From: Limnospira fusiformis SAG 85.79 | GTDB lineage: Bacteria > Cyanobacteriota > Cyanobacteriia > Cyanobacteriales > Microcoleaceae | DNA length: 64,000 nt | Assembly (NCBI RefSeq): GCF_012516315.1 | Contig: NZ_CP051185.1 | Location: 2,407,403-2,471,402, forward strand | Reading direction: 5' to 3' | Part shown: positions 1 through 7,854 of the stretch, one piece after another | Position numbering within the stretch: the stretch's first letter is position 1 | How the letters are laid out: the number at the start of each line of letters is the position of its first letter | Notes under the pieces: generated by a model | Told to the model about the DNA's origin: nothing | What the model saw: only the letters and a program-made list of their open reading frames with translations | Database searches by the model: none | Program-made: the position numbers and the translations under genes

Positions 1-891
1 GAAATAGATCAACTGCAAGTAGAACGTCAAGATTTAATCGATCAGCGGGAGAGGGTTTCGGCTCAGATAGAAGAGCGCGATCGCCAAATTGCTGACCAAG
101 ATATGGTGATTGCTGAACGGGAAGAACGCCTAGCGGAATTGGAAATAGCTCAACAGCAATTGGAACAACAAAAAGCTAATGCCCAACGGGGTTTTCAAAT
201 GCTGCGAGAGGGTAGTGTGGCTCTAAAAAGGGGTGAGATTTTGGCGAGTGGATTGGTGAGAATTAGCGATAAAAATAGTTCTATAGAAACGGTAAATAGA
301 CTGCTACAAGAAGCGAACAGGAAGGCCCTAAAATTTGTGCAAATGGGTAATCAAAGTGCTAACCAAGATATGGTGGTGATGATTACTAAAGCGGAGGTGG
401 AAGAACTGATTGAGGAAATTAATAATGGTGGAGAGTATGTGGTGCAAATAATCGCGGCTGCTAATTATTTGGTGGGTGAAAAACGGGTGGCGGTTTATAC
501 CATGGCGGAACCGAATCGATTGTTATTTAGCAGCGGTGAAGTAGTGGCAGGAACTTCTTTAAATCCGGCTACGATGAGTTCGGAAAGACTGCAACAGCAA
601 TTAGAACAGCTTTTAGATGCTTCGAGTTTTAGGGCTCGTTTTGTGGGGGTGGTAAATGGTTCTATAGAAATGAGTGACGATCGCATAGATACTCTGATTT
701 ATTTTATTCAGCAGTTGGAGGGGTATAATCAAACCCTGGAACTACAAGCGGTGGCGGCGGAAGATATTTATACTATCGGTCCCCTGCGCTTGGATTTGTT
801 TGCGCGTCATAATGGGGAAGTGTTGATTAGCACTCGTCAACCGACCCGAAAACTGGATGATATTGATTGGGCGGAGGTTTGGCGATGGTGA
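1..891 (+). CDS. DUF3084-type coiled-coil protein, 3' part only
   Basis: The frame is open from base 1, so the gene starts upstream of the window and only its last 296 codons are seen. The first ~65 residues visible are rich in E, Q, R and D with heptad-like spacing, consistent with a coiled coil. The rest is a mixed alpha/beta domain with no catalytic motif that I recognise. The pattern of an N-terminal coiled coil plus this C-terminal domain matches the cyanobacterial DUF3084 family, whose function is unknown. The stop codon overlaps the start of the downstream YqgF-like gene (ATGGTGA overlap), so the two are probably cotranscribed and translationally coupled. The family call rests on overall pattern. 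Confidence 0.7.
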   Translation, partial: EIDQLQVERQDLIDQRERVSAQIEERDRQIADQDMVIAEREERLAELEIAQQQLEQQKANAQRGFQMLREGSVALKRGEILASGLVRISDKNSSIETVNRLLQEANRKALKFVQMGNQSANQDMVVMITKAEVEELIEEINNGGEYVVQIIAAANYLVGEKRVAVYTMAEPNRLLFSSGEVVAGTSLNPATMSSERLQQQLEQLLDASSFRARFVGVVNGSIEMSDDRIDTLIYFIQQLEGYNQTLELQAVAAEDIYTIGPLRLDLFARHNGEVLISTRQPTRKLDDIDWAEVWRW

Positions 892-1283
892 TTTTGGGTT
901 TTGACCCGGGTCGGGATAAATGCGGGGTGGCGGTGGTAGGGGACAATCAACAAGTTTATTATCATCAGGTAGTGGCGGCGAATGATGCGATCGCTACGGT
1001 AAAATCACTCTGTAGTCAGTTTTCGGTGCAAATGGTGGTGATGGGAAATCAAACCACTTCCCAGACCTGGAAACAACAAATGCGTGCGGTTCTTCCCAAG
1101 TCTATTCACATAGCCGAAGTTGATGAGCGTTATAGTTCTTTGGAAGCACGCGATCGCTATTGGGAAATGTATCCCCCCCAGGGTCTTTCTCGTCTGTTAC
1201 CCCAGGGGATGCGGGTTCCCCCTAGACCCATTGATGATATCGTGGCAATTATCCTAGTGGAACGTTATCAGGCGGGAAATTAG
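885..1283 (+). CDS. YqgF/RuvX-like RNase H-fold nuclease (cyanobacterial paralogue)
   Basis: A 132-aa protein beginning with an RNase H-fold first strand that carries the acidic motif FDPG at residues 6-9. A second acidic cluster (EVDERYSS) lies in the middle and a PIDDIVA motif near the C-terminus, which is the usual spacing of catalytic acids in the YqgF/RuvX family (pre-16S rRNA processing nuclease or resolvase-like). I chose the ATG at 885 over an in-frame TTG at 867, because GGAGG at 873-877 sits 7 nt upstream of 885. It overlaps the end of the DUF3084 gene by 7 nt, implying coupling. It is probably not the primary RuvX but the cyanobacterial paralogue; the exact substrate cannot be told from sequence. 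Confidence 0.75.
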   Translation: MVILGFDPGRDKCGVAVVGDNQQVYYHQVVAANDAIATVKSLCSQFSVQMVVMGNQTTSQTWKQQMRAVLPKSIHIAEVDERYSSLEARDRYWEMYPPQGLSRLLPQGMRVPPRPIDDIVAIILVERYQAGN

Positions 1284-1384
1284 TTACGGTAGCCGTCTGC
1301 TGAGGTTCGGTTTTAATCACTGTCGATGGTGCTAGTGATATGGCTATAGTATAGTTAAAGATAGATTATTACAGGATCTGGCAA

Positions 1385-1708
1385 ATGAATAACAAGTCAA
1401 ATGGAGTTCCTGAGTTTTGTGGCGATCGCCTTTCCGGCAGTAATGGATTGTGGCAATATGTGAAATCAATGCCCCCGGAAACAATAGCCCAACTCTCCCA
1501 ACCTGATCCCGATGTAGCCCAATTGATGGAACATAATCTACTGCAAATACTTGGTGGATTGCCTTCTGGGCATTTTGATGTCACAATTACTACTAGCCGT
1601 GAAAATCTTGGTCGCCTTCTAGCTTCTGCGATGATGAATGGATATTTTCTCAACAAAGCTAAACAGCGCATGGAGTTTGAAAAATCCGTTTCTAATATTT
1701 ACAGTTAA
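1385..1708 (+). CDS. DUF760 domain protein
   Basis: A 107-aa protein that is essentially one DUF760 domain. The motifs LWQYVKSM, ETIAQLSQP, MEHNLLQILGGLPS, FDVTITTSRENLGRLLASAMM and GYFL are the conserved core of this cyanobacterial and plastid family. Plant homologues are plastid proteins; the biochemical role is not established. No signal peptide or membrane segment is seen, so it is probably cytosolic. It stands alone, with a good terminator 23 nt after the stop. Confidence 0.85.
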   Translation: MNNKSNGVPEFCGDRLSGSNGLWQYVKSMPPETIAQLSQPDPDVAQLMEHNLLQILGGLPSGHFDVTITTSRENLGRLLASAMMNGYFLNKAKQRMEFEKSVSNIYS

Positions 1709-1730
1709 CCAGAAAAATTTAGCAGGTCTG

Positions 1731-1766
1731 GGGAGTCAGTAGAATTGGCTCCCATCAAGTTTTTTG
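1731..1766 (+). terminator. Rho-independent terminator after the DUF760 gene
   Basis: GGGAGTCA (1731-1738) pairs with TGGCTCCC (1746-1753), with one G-U pair and a 7-nt loop. It is followed by a T-rich run at 1760-1766. It lies 23 nt after the DUF760 stop. Confidence 0.65.
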
Positions 1767-2094
1767 CCTCTTCAGAAAAACTGCCAATTTTGATAGTTAC
1801 TCCCGCCGACCATAGCGCTAACTAGGTATAAGTTTATAGTAATTGAGAATTGAGATGATCAGTGGTTATCCCCCTGATGGGTTACTGCCCACTACCCAAA
1901 CCTATAGGTTTGTAAGACAATGTAAACCTAGGATCGAAGCAGTAATTAGTTAACAAGTCTCTGGTGAGAGGACTGCCTCTGTCCAGGGTTATGAGTTGAT
2001 TAATTTTGCTGTCGGGTGGGAGATAGCTATAACCCACTTTGGGCTGCCCAGCCAAGTCGCACTGGGTAAGTAGAGAATCAGGGTGCATCAAAAA
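1767..2094. other. Non-coding stretch, no convincing gene
   Basis: About 330 bases between the DUF760 terminator and the small interrupted gene at 2095. A 69-codon reverse-strand frame (1882-2091) has no ribosome binding site, domain or recognisable composition, so I do not call it. Nothing else is recognised here. Confidence 0.5.
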
Positions 2095-2166
2095 ATGAAG
2101 AGAATAATTGTGTTACTCGGGCTAGTGGCTTCGACGGGTGGGGGCTTTGCTTTGGTTTCTGATGTA

Positions 2167-3125
2167 TAGCACTAGTCAATGCGGTTAGGACGCAGCCTTG
2201 AGAACGGAATCCATGGCATCATGGAGAGAATCAAACTGCTCACGTGCAGTTGCGAATACGGGCTTTCAGCCACGACCAACATTTCTCTATCTTGTTGAGG
2301 TCTGGCGAATAAGGCGGAAGATAGAGTAAACGGCATTGAGCTGCCTCCACCAGTTCAGCAATCCGTCCCCCTTTATGAAACGTTGCATTGTCCAATACTA
2401 GAGTCTGACCTGGCTTCAATGTTGGAATTAAGATGAACTCCAACCACAACTCAAACACTGTCCGATGACAACAACCCTCAAAGCTAAAGGGAGCTAAGAG
2501 TTGTTGATGACACCATGCGGCTATCATACTTACCCTGCCCTGCCTCTTCCCTGATTTGAGTGCATGGAAGCGTTTTCCTTCCTCGCAGTAACCATAAGGG
2601 TAATCCGAGTCCTGACTATTCATGCCGGCTTCATCGAGGTAGACCACTTCTTCCGGCTCCATCTGTTCAATCTGAGCCATAAACTCCTCTCGCTGTTGCT
2701 CATCACGTTCTTGGTAGCCGTAAGTTTTTTTTTCTGGTGAAGCCAATTTTCTTCAAGGCTCTGGATATGGTGCGAGGAGAGATGTCGTCATCCCAAAGTT
2801 CAGCCATTTGAGCTGCTGTTTTGTGGCCATGCTCTTGGGCAAAAGCCTTGAATTTTTGCCAGTCGGTAATTTTGTGGTTATTGCCAGGTCGGTGATGAGG
2901 TTTAGGGAGGAAGTCTCCGGTCTGTGCTTTTCTTTGCAGCCAGAGATTAATGGTGTTCCTGCTGACATGGAAAACTTGACTGGCTTCTGTTTTGGGCATA
3001 CCGTCTAGTTCAATGGCATCAATAACTTTTTGTCTGAGGTCGTAACTATAGGGGGCTGGCATTTTTGGTCTTCTTAGTCATCTCGTCCTCTCCATTATAC
3101 GTCCTAACTTTCCTGTCTGGTGCTA
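2167..3125 (-). mobile_element. IS630-family insertion sequence, copy 1
   Basis: A 959-bp element flanked by TA on both sides (2165-2166 and 3126-3127), the target duplication typical of IS630/Tc1-mariner elements. The ends are imperfect inverted repeats of ~28 bp: both begin TAGCAC and both contain GTTAGGACG about 20 bp in. It carries a transposase on the minus strand with two frameshifts. A closely related copy with the same ends lies at 4716-5672 in the opposite orientation. Confidence 0.9.
2240..3062 (-). pseudogene. IS630 transposase, frameshifted (copy 1)
   Basis: The N-terminal reading frame (3062-2703) begins MPAPYSYDLRQKVIDAIE and contains the helix-turn-helix DNA-binding region. 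The second frame (2746-2240) carries the DDE catalytic domain, with YLDEAGMN (first D), LVLDNATFHK (second D) and YSPDLNKIEKCW (final E). The frames change at a run of nine A on the coding strand near 2726-2734; the other copy has eight A there and reads through. A second 1-nt insertion near 2250 truncates the C-terminus to ARIRNCT, where copy 2 reads ARIRHGIEQF. The A9 run could allow ribosomal slippage, as in some IS630 members, but the second lesion argues for decay. Confidence 0.85.
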
Positions 3126-3571
3126 TATTACCTGAGATAGTCAAACTGGGAACTGATGGCATTACCGTTTTTTTAGTCTGGCAGTTAATGAAGCAAAATC
3201 AGAAACTGATATCAGAGGTTAACTCCAGAGACAACGAATTAATGAAGCTGATTTACACAATCCTAAATCAATATAGGCAGTACCCAACAGGATTAAGCGA
3301 TCGCACTAGCCGAATTAACCATCCTAGGGAAAAAGCCAAGGAGTAATTAATCAGACTGACCCAATGGAGGACAACCTACTGGGAAGATGGACAAAATAAG
3401 TACAAATTCCCAGCTAGGGCAAAAAAGCGATCGCATTAAGTCCCTTGACACCAATCTGGACTTCTACAATTCCAAGACAACGGTAAACGCTTCTGTTTAA
3501 CTCAACTCGACCAGGGTGATGATTAATCAAGGTTCATTATCTGCTTTTGAGTTACCAGCCCCAAGTTTTGA

Positions 3572-3907
3572 TTAAACTAGAGATTCGGCGGCGGCACGAA
3601 TTTCGCTGCGAACTTCGTAGAATGAAGTAGTCGGGGCTTTGGCGAATAGGGGTGTCATTTGATCTAGCAAAGCCTGATATGCTTCACTTTGATTGGCTTC
3701 CATGTCTTGGATATTTTCCCAGAAGATAATGGCAATACCACGATCAGTTCCCGGTTCCTGTAGCAAATAAGACCCTTTGAACCCGGTACTGTAGGTTGAA
3801 ACTGCTTGTTCAAACAGTTCTCGGGCTTCTTCAAATTTACCAGGCTTAAACTCCCCGATCGCAATATAGGCGTGTTTGTGTTTCAGAAAATCAAAAAATT
3901 CGGACAT
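3572..3907 (-). CDS. Antibiotic-biosynthesis-monooxygenase-like (ABM fold) small protein
   Basis: A 111-aa protein with the pattern of a dimeric alpha/beta-barrel (ABM-like) domain: a first strand HAYIAIGEFKPG, a helix FEEARELFEQAVSTY, a strand GSYLLQEPG, then IAIIFWENIQDMEA and a final helix LLDQMTPLFAKAP. Such proteins bind small hydrophobic compounds or haem, or act as cofactor-free monooxygenases; the specific role is unknown. I start at ATG 3907 (MSEFFDFLK) because GGTGG lies a few bases upstream; a longer start at 3937 adds 10 unlikely residues. It stands alone next to the mobile-element region. Confidence 0.6.
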   Translation of the reverse strand: MSEFFDFLKHKHAYIAIGEFKPGKFEEARELFEQAVSTYSTGFKGSYLLQEPGTDRGIAIIFWENIQDMEANQSEAYQALLDQMTPLFAKAPTTSFYEVRSEIRAAAESLV

Positions 3908-4189
3908 AACTAACCACCGGTTATGAGTTGAGAACATTGGACTCCTGGTGCTAGACCAACCGATACATTTTGGCTAACCAACATTCACAAATGCCAGATG
4001 CTGAGGTACTTTACGCGCTCTATAGGAAACAAGTCTTGACACCCCCTCTTTTCCGCCACACGGAGAGGAACTGAGCCCAAAACCCATATTAACCCATATA
4101 GGTCAATTTTTATCAATTATTCGCTGTTAATTTCCCCTTAATTATCTATACAGCCTTTACCCAAAACACAAAGTACAGTATAATGTATG

Positions 4190-4419
4190 GGTAGAGTCGA
4201 GAATGGAGTCGCCCCCATCCCCTCCCTTTCCCAACCGTACTTGAGACTTTCGCCTCATACGGCTCCTGATGTGGTTGCCCAATTGTTATTGGTATAGTGT
4301 TGATTTCACCGCTTGGTCCTTCTTCGTTCAGAGCTATATGCACCACGTAGTCTTTCAACTCGCTCTCGCCGTAAAACTCCTACTTATTGCCGGATTTACA
4401 TCTACACCGTGGCACGTCT
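4190..4419 (-). mobile_element. Group II intron 3' fragment (part of domain I-IV, domains V and VI)
   Basis: Read on the minus strand, this contains a domain V hairpin: GAGCCGTATG, a GAAA tetraloop, then AAGTACGGTT. Domain VI follows and ends in CGACTCTACC at 4190. Upstream sequence (GCGAGAGCGAGTT...AAAGACTACGTGGTG) matches the intact intron at 22558-23478. The 5' two thirds, including the GTGCG start, are missing, so it cannot splice in cis. A 70-codon reverse frame across it (4146-4358) is just RNA-structure sequence. Confidence 0.75.
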
Positions 4420-4464
4420 GGTAGGGGTCGAGAATGGAGTCGCCTCCATCCCCTCCCATTCAAA
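4420..4464 (-). mobile_element. Second group II intron tail (domain VI only)
   Basis: The minus strand of this 45-bp piece repeats the domain VI hairpin and 3' end (CGACCCCTACC) seen at 4190 and 22558. It abuts sequence belonging to the body of the neighbouring intron fragment, as if one intron had inserted into another. Its upstream side stops at the domain V/VI junction, exactly where the GGGTGCATCTCAG left end of an ISKra4-like element begins. Confidence 0.65.
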
Positions 4465-4713
4465 GGGTGCATCTCAGTTAAGAAATGAGTAATTGTACTT
4501 AGTGCAACCTTCACCCACAGCCCTACATAATGAGCGAAGCACCACTCACCCTCCCTCTACTCATGGATTCTCAGAAACCAGCTCAACTCCAGCAACACCT
4601 TGACGCGATTGCGGCCATTCTCTACAGCGAAGCTAACCCTACTGAACTGACCACCCTTGAAGCCAATGAGAAGAGTGTTCGTGCTCTTACTCAAGAACAC
4701 GTCTTGCCTCAAC
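4465..4713 (+). pseudogene. Left end and N-terminus of an ISKra4-like transposase, truncated
   Basis: The segment begins GGGTGCATCTCAGTT, which resembles ISKra4-family left ends. From ATG 4530 it encodes ~61 residues (QLQQHLDAIAAILYSEANP, then a TTLE motif and QEHVLPQL) similar to the N-terminus of cyanobacterial ISKra4 transposases. The frame is cut by an IS630 insertion at a TA (4714-4715). Past the IS630 copy the frame stays open for 41 codons, but I do not recognise it as ISKra4, so the remainder is probably deleted. The family name is from pattern memory. Confidence 0.5.
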
Positions 4714-4715
4714 TA

Positions 4716-5672
4716 TAGCATAAGACAGGAAAGTTAGGACGTATAATGGAGAGGACGAGATGACTAAGAAGACCAAAAATGCCAGCCCCCTACAGTTACG
4801 ACCTTAGACAAAAAGTTATCAATGCAATTGAACTATACGGTATGTCCAAAACCAAAGCCAGTCAATTTTTCCATCTCAGCCGGAACACTATCAATCTCTG
4901 GCTCCAAAGAAAAGAACACACCGGAGACTTCCTCCCTAAACCTAATCGCCCACCTGGTCATAACCACAAAATTACCGACTGGCACAAATTCAAGGCTTTT
5001 GCCTAAGAGCATGGCCACAAAACCTCCGCTCAAATGGCTGAACTTTGGGATGACGACATCTCTCCTCGCACCATATCCAGAGCCTTGAAGAAAATTGGCT
5101 TCACCAGAAAAAAAACTTACGGCTACCAAGAACGTTGGAAGCAACAGCGAGAGGAGTTGATTGCTCAGATTGAACAGATGGAGCCGGAAGGGTTGGTTTA
5201 CCTCGATGAAGCTGGCATGAATAGTCAAGACTCGGATTATCCTTATGGTTACTGCGAGGAAGGACAACGCTTCCATGCCCTCAAATCAGGGAAGAGGCAG
5301 GGCAGGGTGAGCTATATGGCCCCATGGTGTGATCAACAACTCTTAGCCCCCTTTAGCTTTGAGGGTTGTTGTAATCGGACAGTGTTTGAGTTGTGGTTGG
5401 AGTTCATCTTAATTCCAACACTGAAGCCAGGTCAGACTCTAGTGCTAGACAATGCAACGTTTCATAAAGGGGGGCGGATTGCTGAACTGGTGGAGGCAGC
5501 TCAATGCCGTTTACTCTATCTTCCGCCTTATTCGCCAGACCTCAACAAGATAGAGAAATGTTGGTCGTGGCTGAAAGCCCGTATTCGCCACGGTATTGAG
5601 CAGTTTGATTCTCTCCATGATGCCATGGATTCCGTTCTCCAATCTGCGTCCTAACCACCTTGACTAATGCTA
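4716..5672 (+). mobile_element. IS630-family insertion sequence, copy 2
   Basis: A 957-bp element with ends TAGCAT and ATGCTA, flanked by TA at 4714-4715 and 5673-5674. It is the same element as 2167-3125, inverted relative to it, with one base change in the terminal hexamer present at both ends. It sits inside the ISKra4-like remnant. Confidence 0.9.
4779..5654 (+). pseudogene. IS630 transposase with a premature stop (copy 2)
   Basis: The frame starts MPAPYSYDLRQKVINAIE and is interrupted by TAA at 5004-5006, where copy 1 has CAA (Gln in FAQEHGH). Downstream the frame continues unchanged to 5654 and holds the full DDE domain: YLDEAGMN, LVLDNATFHK, YSPDLNKIEKCW. Unlike copy 1 it has eight A in the homopolymer near 5106-5116, and an intact C-terminus (HDAMDSVLQSAS). 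One nonsense mutation therefore separates this copy from a full-length ~291-aa transposase. Confidence 0.85.
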
Positions 5673-5765
5673 TAGCTGCCACCTCCTCGCCTAATTCGCC
5701 TGCCTGGAAAAGCTTCAACAACCACGGTCTAGTTGTTCAAAGTGGTTATGAAGGCACGAATGAGG

Positions 5766-6063
5766 ATGGCGATCGCGAAAGTGTAGGTACATCAATGTAG
5801 TTTGGTCTTAGGGGCGGCGGAAAGCTGCCCCTACTGATTTTTAGGGGAGTGTTTGCAGAAATTGTTTAATTTCTAGGTCGCCAGGATTAATTTCTAATGC
5901 CCTTTGGGCTGCATCTTTAGCCTCTTGGTCGCGGTTGAGTCGCAGATATGCGATCGCCTCTGCATAGTCTCCCAGGTGAAATAGGGCTTGGGCTTTAGCG
6001 GTCAAAGCGGGGATAAAATCAGGTTTGATATTGATCGCGCCAGTATAAGCGATCGCCGCCTCA
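5766..6063 (-). repeat. Duplicated 3' end of the TPR-protease gene, with internal deletion
   Basis: This segment repeats 8697-8890 joined to 9059-9150. It includes the downstream terminator hairpin and the codons for the last TPR residues (DAAQRALEINPGDLEI...). Relative to the parent gene it lacks exactly 168 bp lying between two copies of ATGCGATCGCCT, so the frame is preserved but TPR units are lost. It has no promoter or start of its own and is a gene fragment. Confidence 0.85.
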
Positions 6064-6239
6064 AATTTGGGAGCATGATTTAATCTCAAATTAGGTTAAC
6101 ATTTTACGGCAATACGGTATAATACCAAGTATGGTGCGAGACCTTCGGGTATGAAATCGAGCTGAAATGGGCGTGGGGACTACCCGGTGAGGACTTCAAC
6201 CCCTTGGTTGATTGGGTCGCATCCCTGACCATCCCATAA

Positions 6240-6631
6240 CACAGCCGGATTTTTTGGCCCACCTTCGAGACTTCCAATATGGTTGCCAAGGTGAAGCGTC
6301 TAATCAGGTCTAAGACTGCCCGCGCCATGCTGAAATGGGCGCATTATCGATTCAAACTAACCCTGAGACATCAAGGGGAAATAACTGAACAGTTGTAGAT
6401 GTGACCGAAGAATACACCAGCAAAACCTGTACTCACTGTGGTCATGTCCATTCCCAGCTAGGTAGCTCAAAAGTGTTCCGATGTCCGGAGTGCGGGTTCA
6501 CTCTACCACGGGACTGGAACGGTGCTTTGGGAATCTTTCTAAAAGCTTTGCGGGATACCGCCTCTGTTACCTTAACGGGTAATAGTGCTATCGTTGCATT
6601 GTCCGGGAACAACCGGAAAAATGTCGCGTAA
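6240..6631 (+). pseudogene. TnpB (IS607/IS1341-type) C-terminal fragment, frameshifted
   Basis: Codons from ~6249 give PTFETSNMVAKVKRLIRSKT and AHYRFKLTLRHQG, typical of the central part of IS607-type TnpB. The frame hits a stop at 6396. A one-base deletion near 6394 explains this, because the next frame continues with VVDVTEEYTSKTCTHCG and the zinc ribbon CTHCGHVHSQLGSSKVFRCP. It then gives PRDWNGALGIFLKAL and the conserved tail ending NNRKNVA. The N-terminal half is absent. It is a different TnpB lineage from the copies at 12249 and 22485. Confidence 0.8.
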
Positions 6632-6717
6632 ATGTATCAGATCCACATAGGCGATCTGTTCCGGTTAAAATTGGTGACGGGAGAAGGGGGTAGCCATCTC
6701 CGAGATACCGATCTAGG

Positions 6718-7854
6718 ATGCACGCACAGAAAAAATTTAATTATATGAAAGTAGAATCGATTAAAATCGAAAACTTCAAACGATTTCAGGACCTAGAAAT
6801 TTCATTCAAGAATAATATTCTGGACGAGGTGAGCGATCGCTATCTGATCCTCGGCGATAACGGAACAGGTAAAACGACCCTCTTACAGGCGATCGCCCTT
6901 CCTTTAGCCTTAGCAACTGGTCGGATTCGAGATGTAGCAGATTTTAACTGGATCGGTTTCCTTCCCGGTCGCCATTTTAGGTGGGGATCGCCAAAGATTG
7001 AGATGCAGATTTTATTTGAGGAGGAAGAATTAAAAACCACTTCTGAACTGGCAAAAAAATGGTACGATGCTCAACCTGACGAATTCAAAGAAATGCGGGA
7101 ATTTGTCGAACCGGGAGATAGCCGGAGAGTGAGTCTTCTGTTAAACGGTGATTTTTGGAAAGCTGGAGATACTCCCGCAGAACGCGCCCAATTTAGAGGA
7201 AGATATTATGCTCAATGGTTTATCAATAGGAGAGAACAATCTGTCCGACATTATTTTGCCAAACTTCCCGGAGTTTTTTGGTTTGACCAGTTCAGGAACT
7301 TAGGTTCCCATTCCAAGCCAGACAGTAGCAGAGACAATCTCAACGAAAGTAGTAGTCAAGCATCCTTTGATGTGGGAGTCGGCATTTTACGACAATACCT
7401 GATTGATTGGCACAGAAACCAAGAATCAGGAATTGGCGATTATTCAAATAGTTATTTATTGCAGATAGAAAGACTTTATCAAAAAGTTTTTCCCGATCGC
7501 TCATTTGCTGGGATAGAAAAACTGCCCACTCAAAATGATCCGACAGGTTCAGAAACTTATTTTCTGCTGAATGATGGATATCGAACCTATGACGTTCAAG
7601 AAATGTCAGCCGGAGAACAGTCTGTTTTTCCTTTGTTATATGAATTTGTGAGGCAACAAATTGCTTATTCGGTGGTCTTAATCGATGAAATAGATTTGAA
7701 CTTACATCCTCCGGCTGCTCAATATTTTGTATCCCAACTGATGAAAATTGAACCGACCTGTCAATTTATTATTACCACTCACTCTGACTCGGTGAGCAAT
7801 GTTGTTGGAGAAAGTGAAACCTACCGTTTACCGGGAGGAACGCTGTGTCTGTAA
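6718..7854 (+). CDS. AAA/ABC-type ATPase (AAA15, OLD/AriA-like), probable defence ATPase
   Basis: A 378-aa SMC/RecF-like ATPase. It has an N-terminal strand IKIENFKRFQDLEISF, a Walker A GDNGTGKT at residues ~46-53, an ABC signature MSAGEQSVFPLL near 300, a Walker B VVLIDEIDLNLHP near 325 and an H-loop ITTHSD near 353. The insert between Walker A and the signature is short, without long coiled coils, as in AAA15/OLD-type ATPases. The homologous start may be the internal ATG at 6745 (MKVESIKIENF); neither start has a good ribosome site. The 3' end overlaps the downstream TOPRIM gene by 10 nt. ATPase plus DUF4435/TOPRIM partner is the architecture of PARIS (AriA/AriB) and related anti-phage systems. 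Defence function is inferred. Confidence 0.8.
   Translation: MHAQKKFNYMKVESIKIENFKRFQDLEISFKNNILDEVSDRYLILGDNGTGKTTLLQAIALPLALATGRIRDVADFNWIGFLPGRHFRWGSPKIEMQILFEEEELKTTSELAKKWYDAQPDEFKEMREFVEPGDSRRVSLLLNGDFWKAGDTPAERAQFRGRYYAQWFINRREQSVRHYFAKLPGVFWFDQFRNLGSHSKPDSSRDNLNESSSQASFDVGVGILRQYLIDWHRNQESGIGDYSNSYLLQIERLYQKVFPDRSFAGIEKLPTQNDPTGSETYFLLNDGYRTYDVQEMSAGEQSVFPLLYEFVRQQIAYSVVLIDEIDLNLHPPAAQYFVSQLMKIEPTCQFIITTHSDSVSNVVGESETYRLPGGTLCL

Larger units (their letters stand above)
2095..3346 (+). pseudogene. Small membrane protein gene split by an IS630 element
   Basis: The first exon-like part (2095-2166) starts with ATG and encodes a hydrophobic N-terminus (MKRIIVLLGLVASTGGGFAL) of 24 codons. 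It runs straight into the IS630 end, which supplies an immediate TAG. After the element and one copy of the TA duplication, the frame resumes at 3128 and runs to a TAA at 3346. Joined, they give a 96-aa protein with an N-terminal membrane segment, a second hydrophobic patch (GITVFLVWQLM) and a charged tail. The layout loosely resembles small holin-like or BhlA-like peptides, but that is only a resemblance. The exact in-frame repair after removing element plus TA is direct evidence that this was a gene. As it stands it is broken. Confidence 0.8.

Noticed and set aside
1882-2091. 69-codon reverse-strand ORF
   Set aside because: No ribosome site, no recognisable motif, atypical composition.
2703-2746. 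Programmed frameshift in the IS630 transposase
   Set aside because: Possible at the A9 run, but copy 2 reads through with A8 and copy 1 has a second disabling insertion, so simple decay fits better.
3065-3346. 93-codon ORF starting inside the IS630 end
   Set aside because: Its first ~21 codons are transposon end sequence; the rest is the second half of the gene that starts at 2095.
4146-4358. 70-codon reverse-strand ORF
   Set aside because: It is group II intron RNA sequence including domain V, not a protein gene.
6104-6328. 74-codon reverse-strand ORF
   Set aside because: It lies antisense to the TnpB fragment and adjoining non-coding sequence, with no protein-like features.
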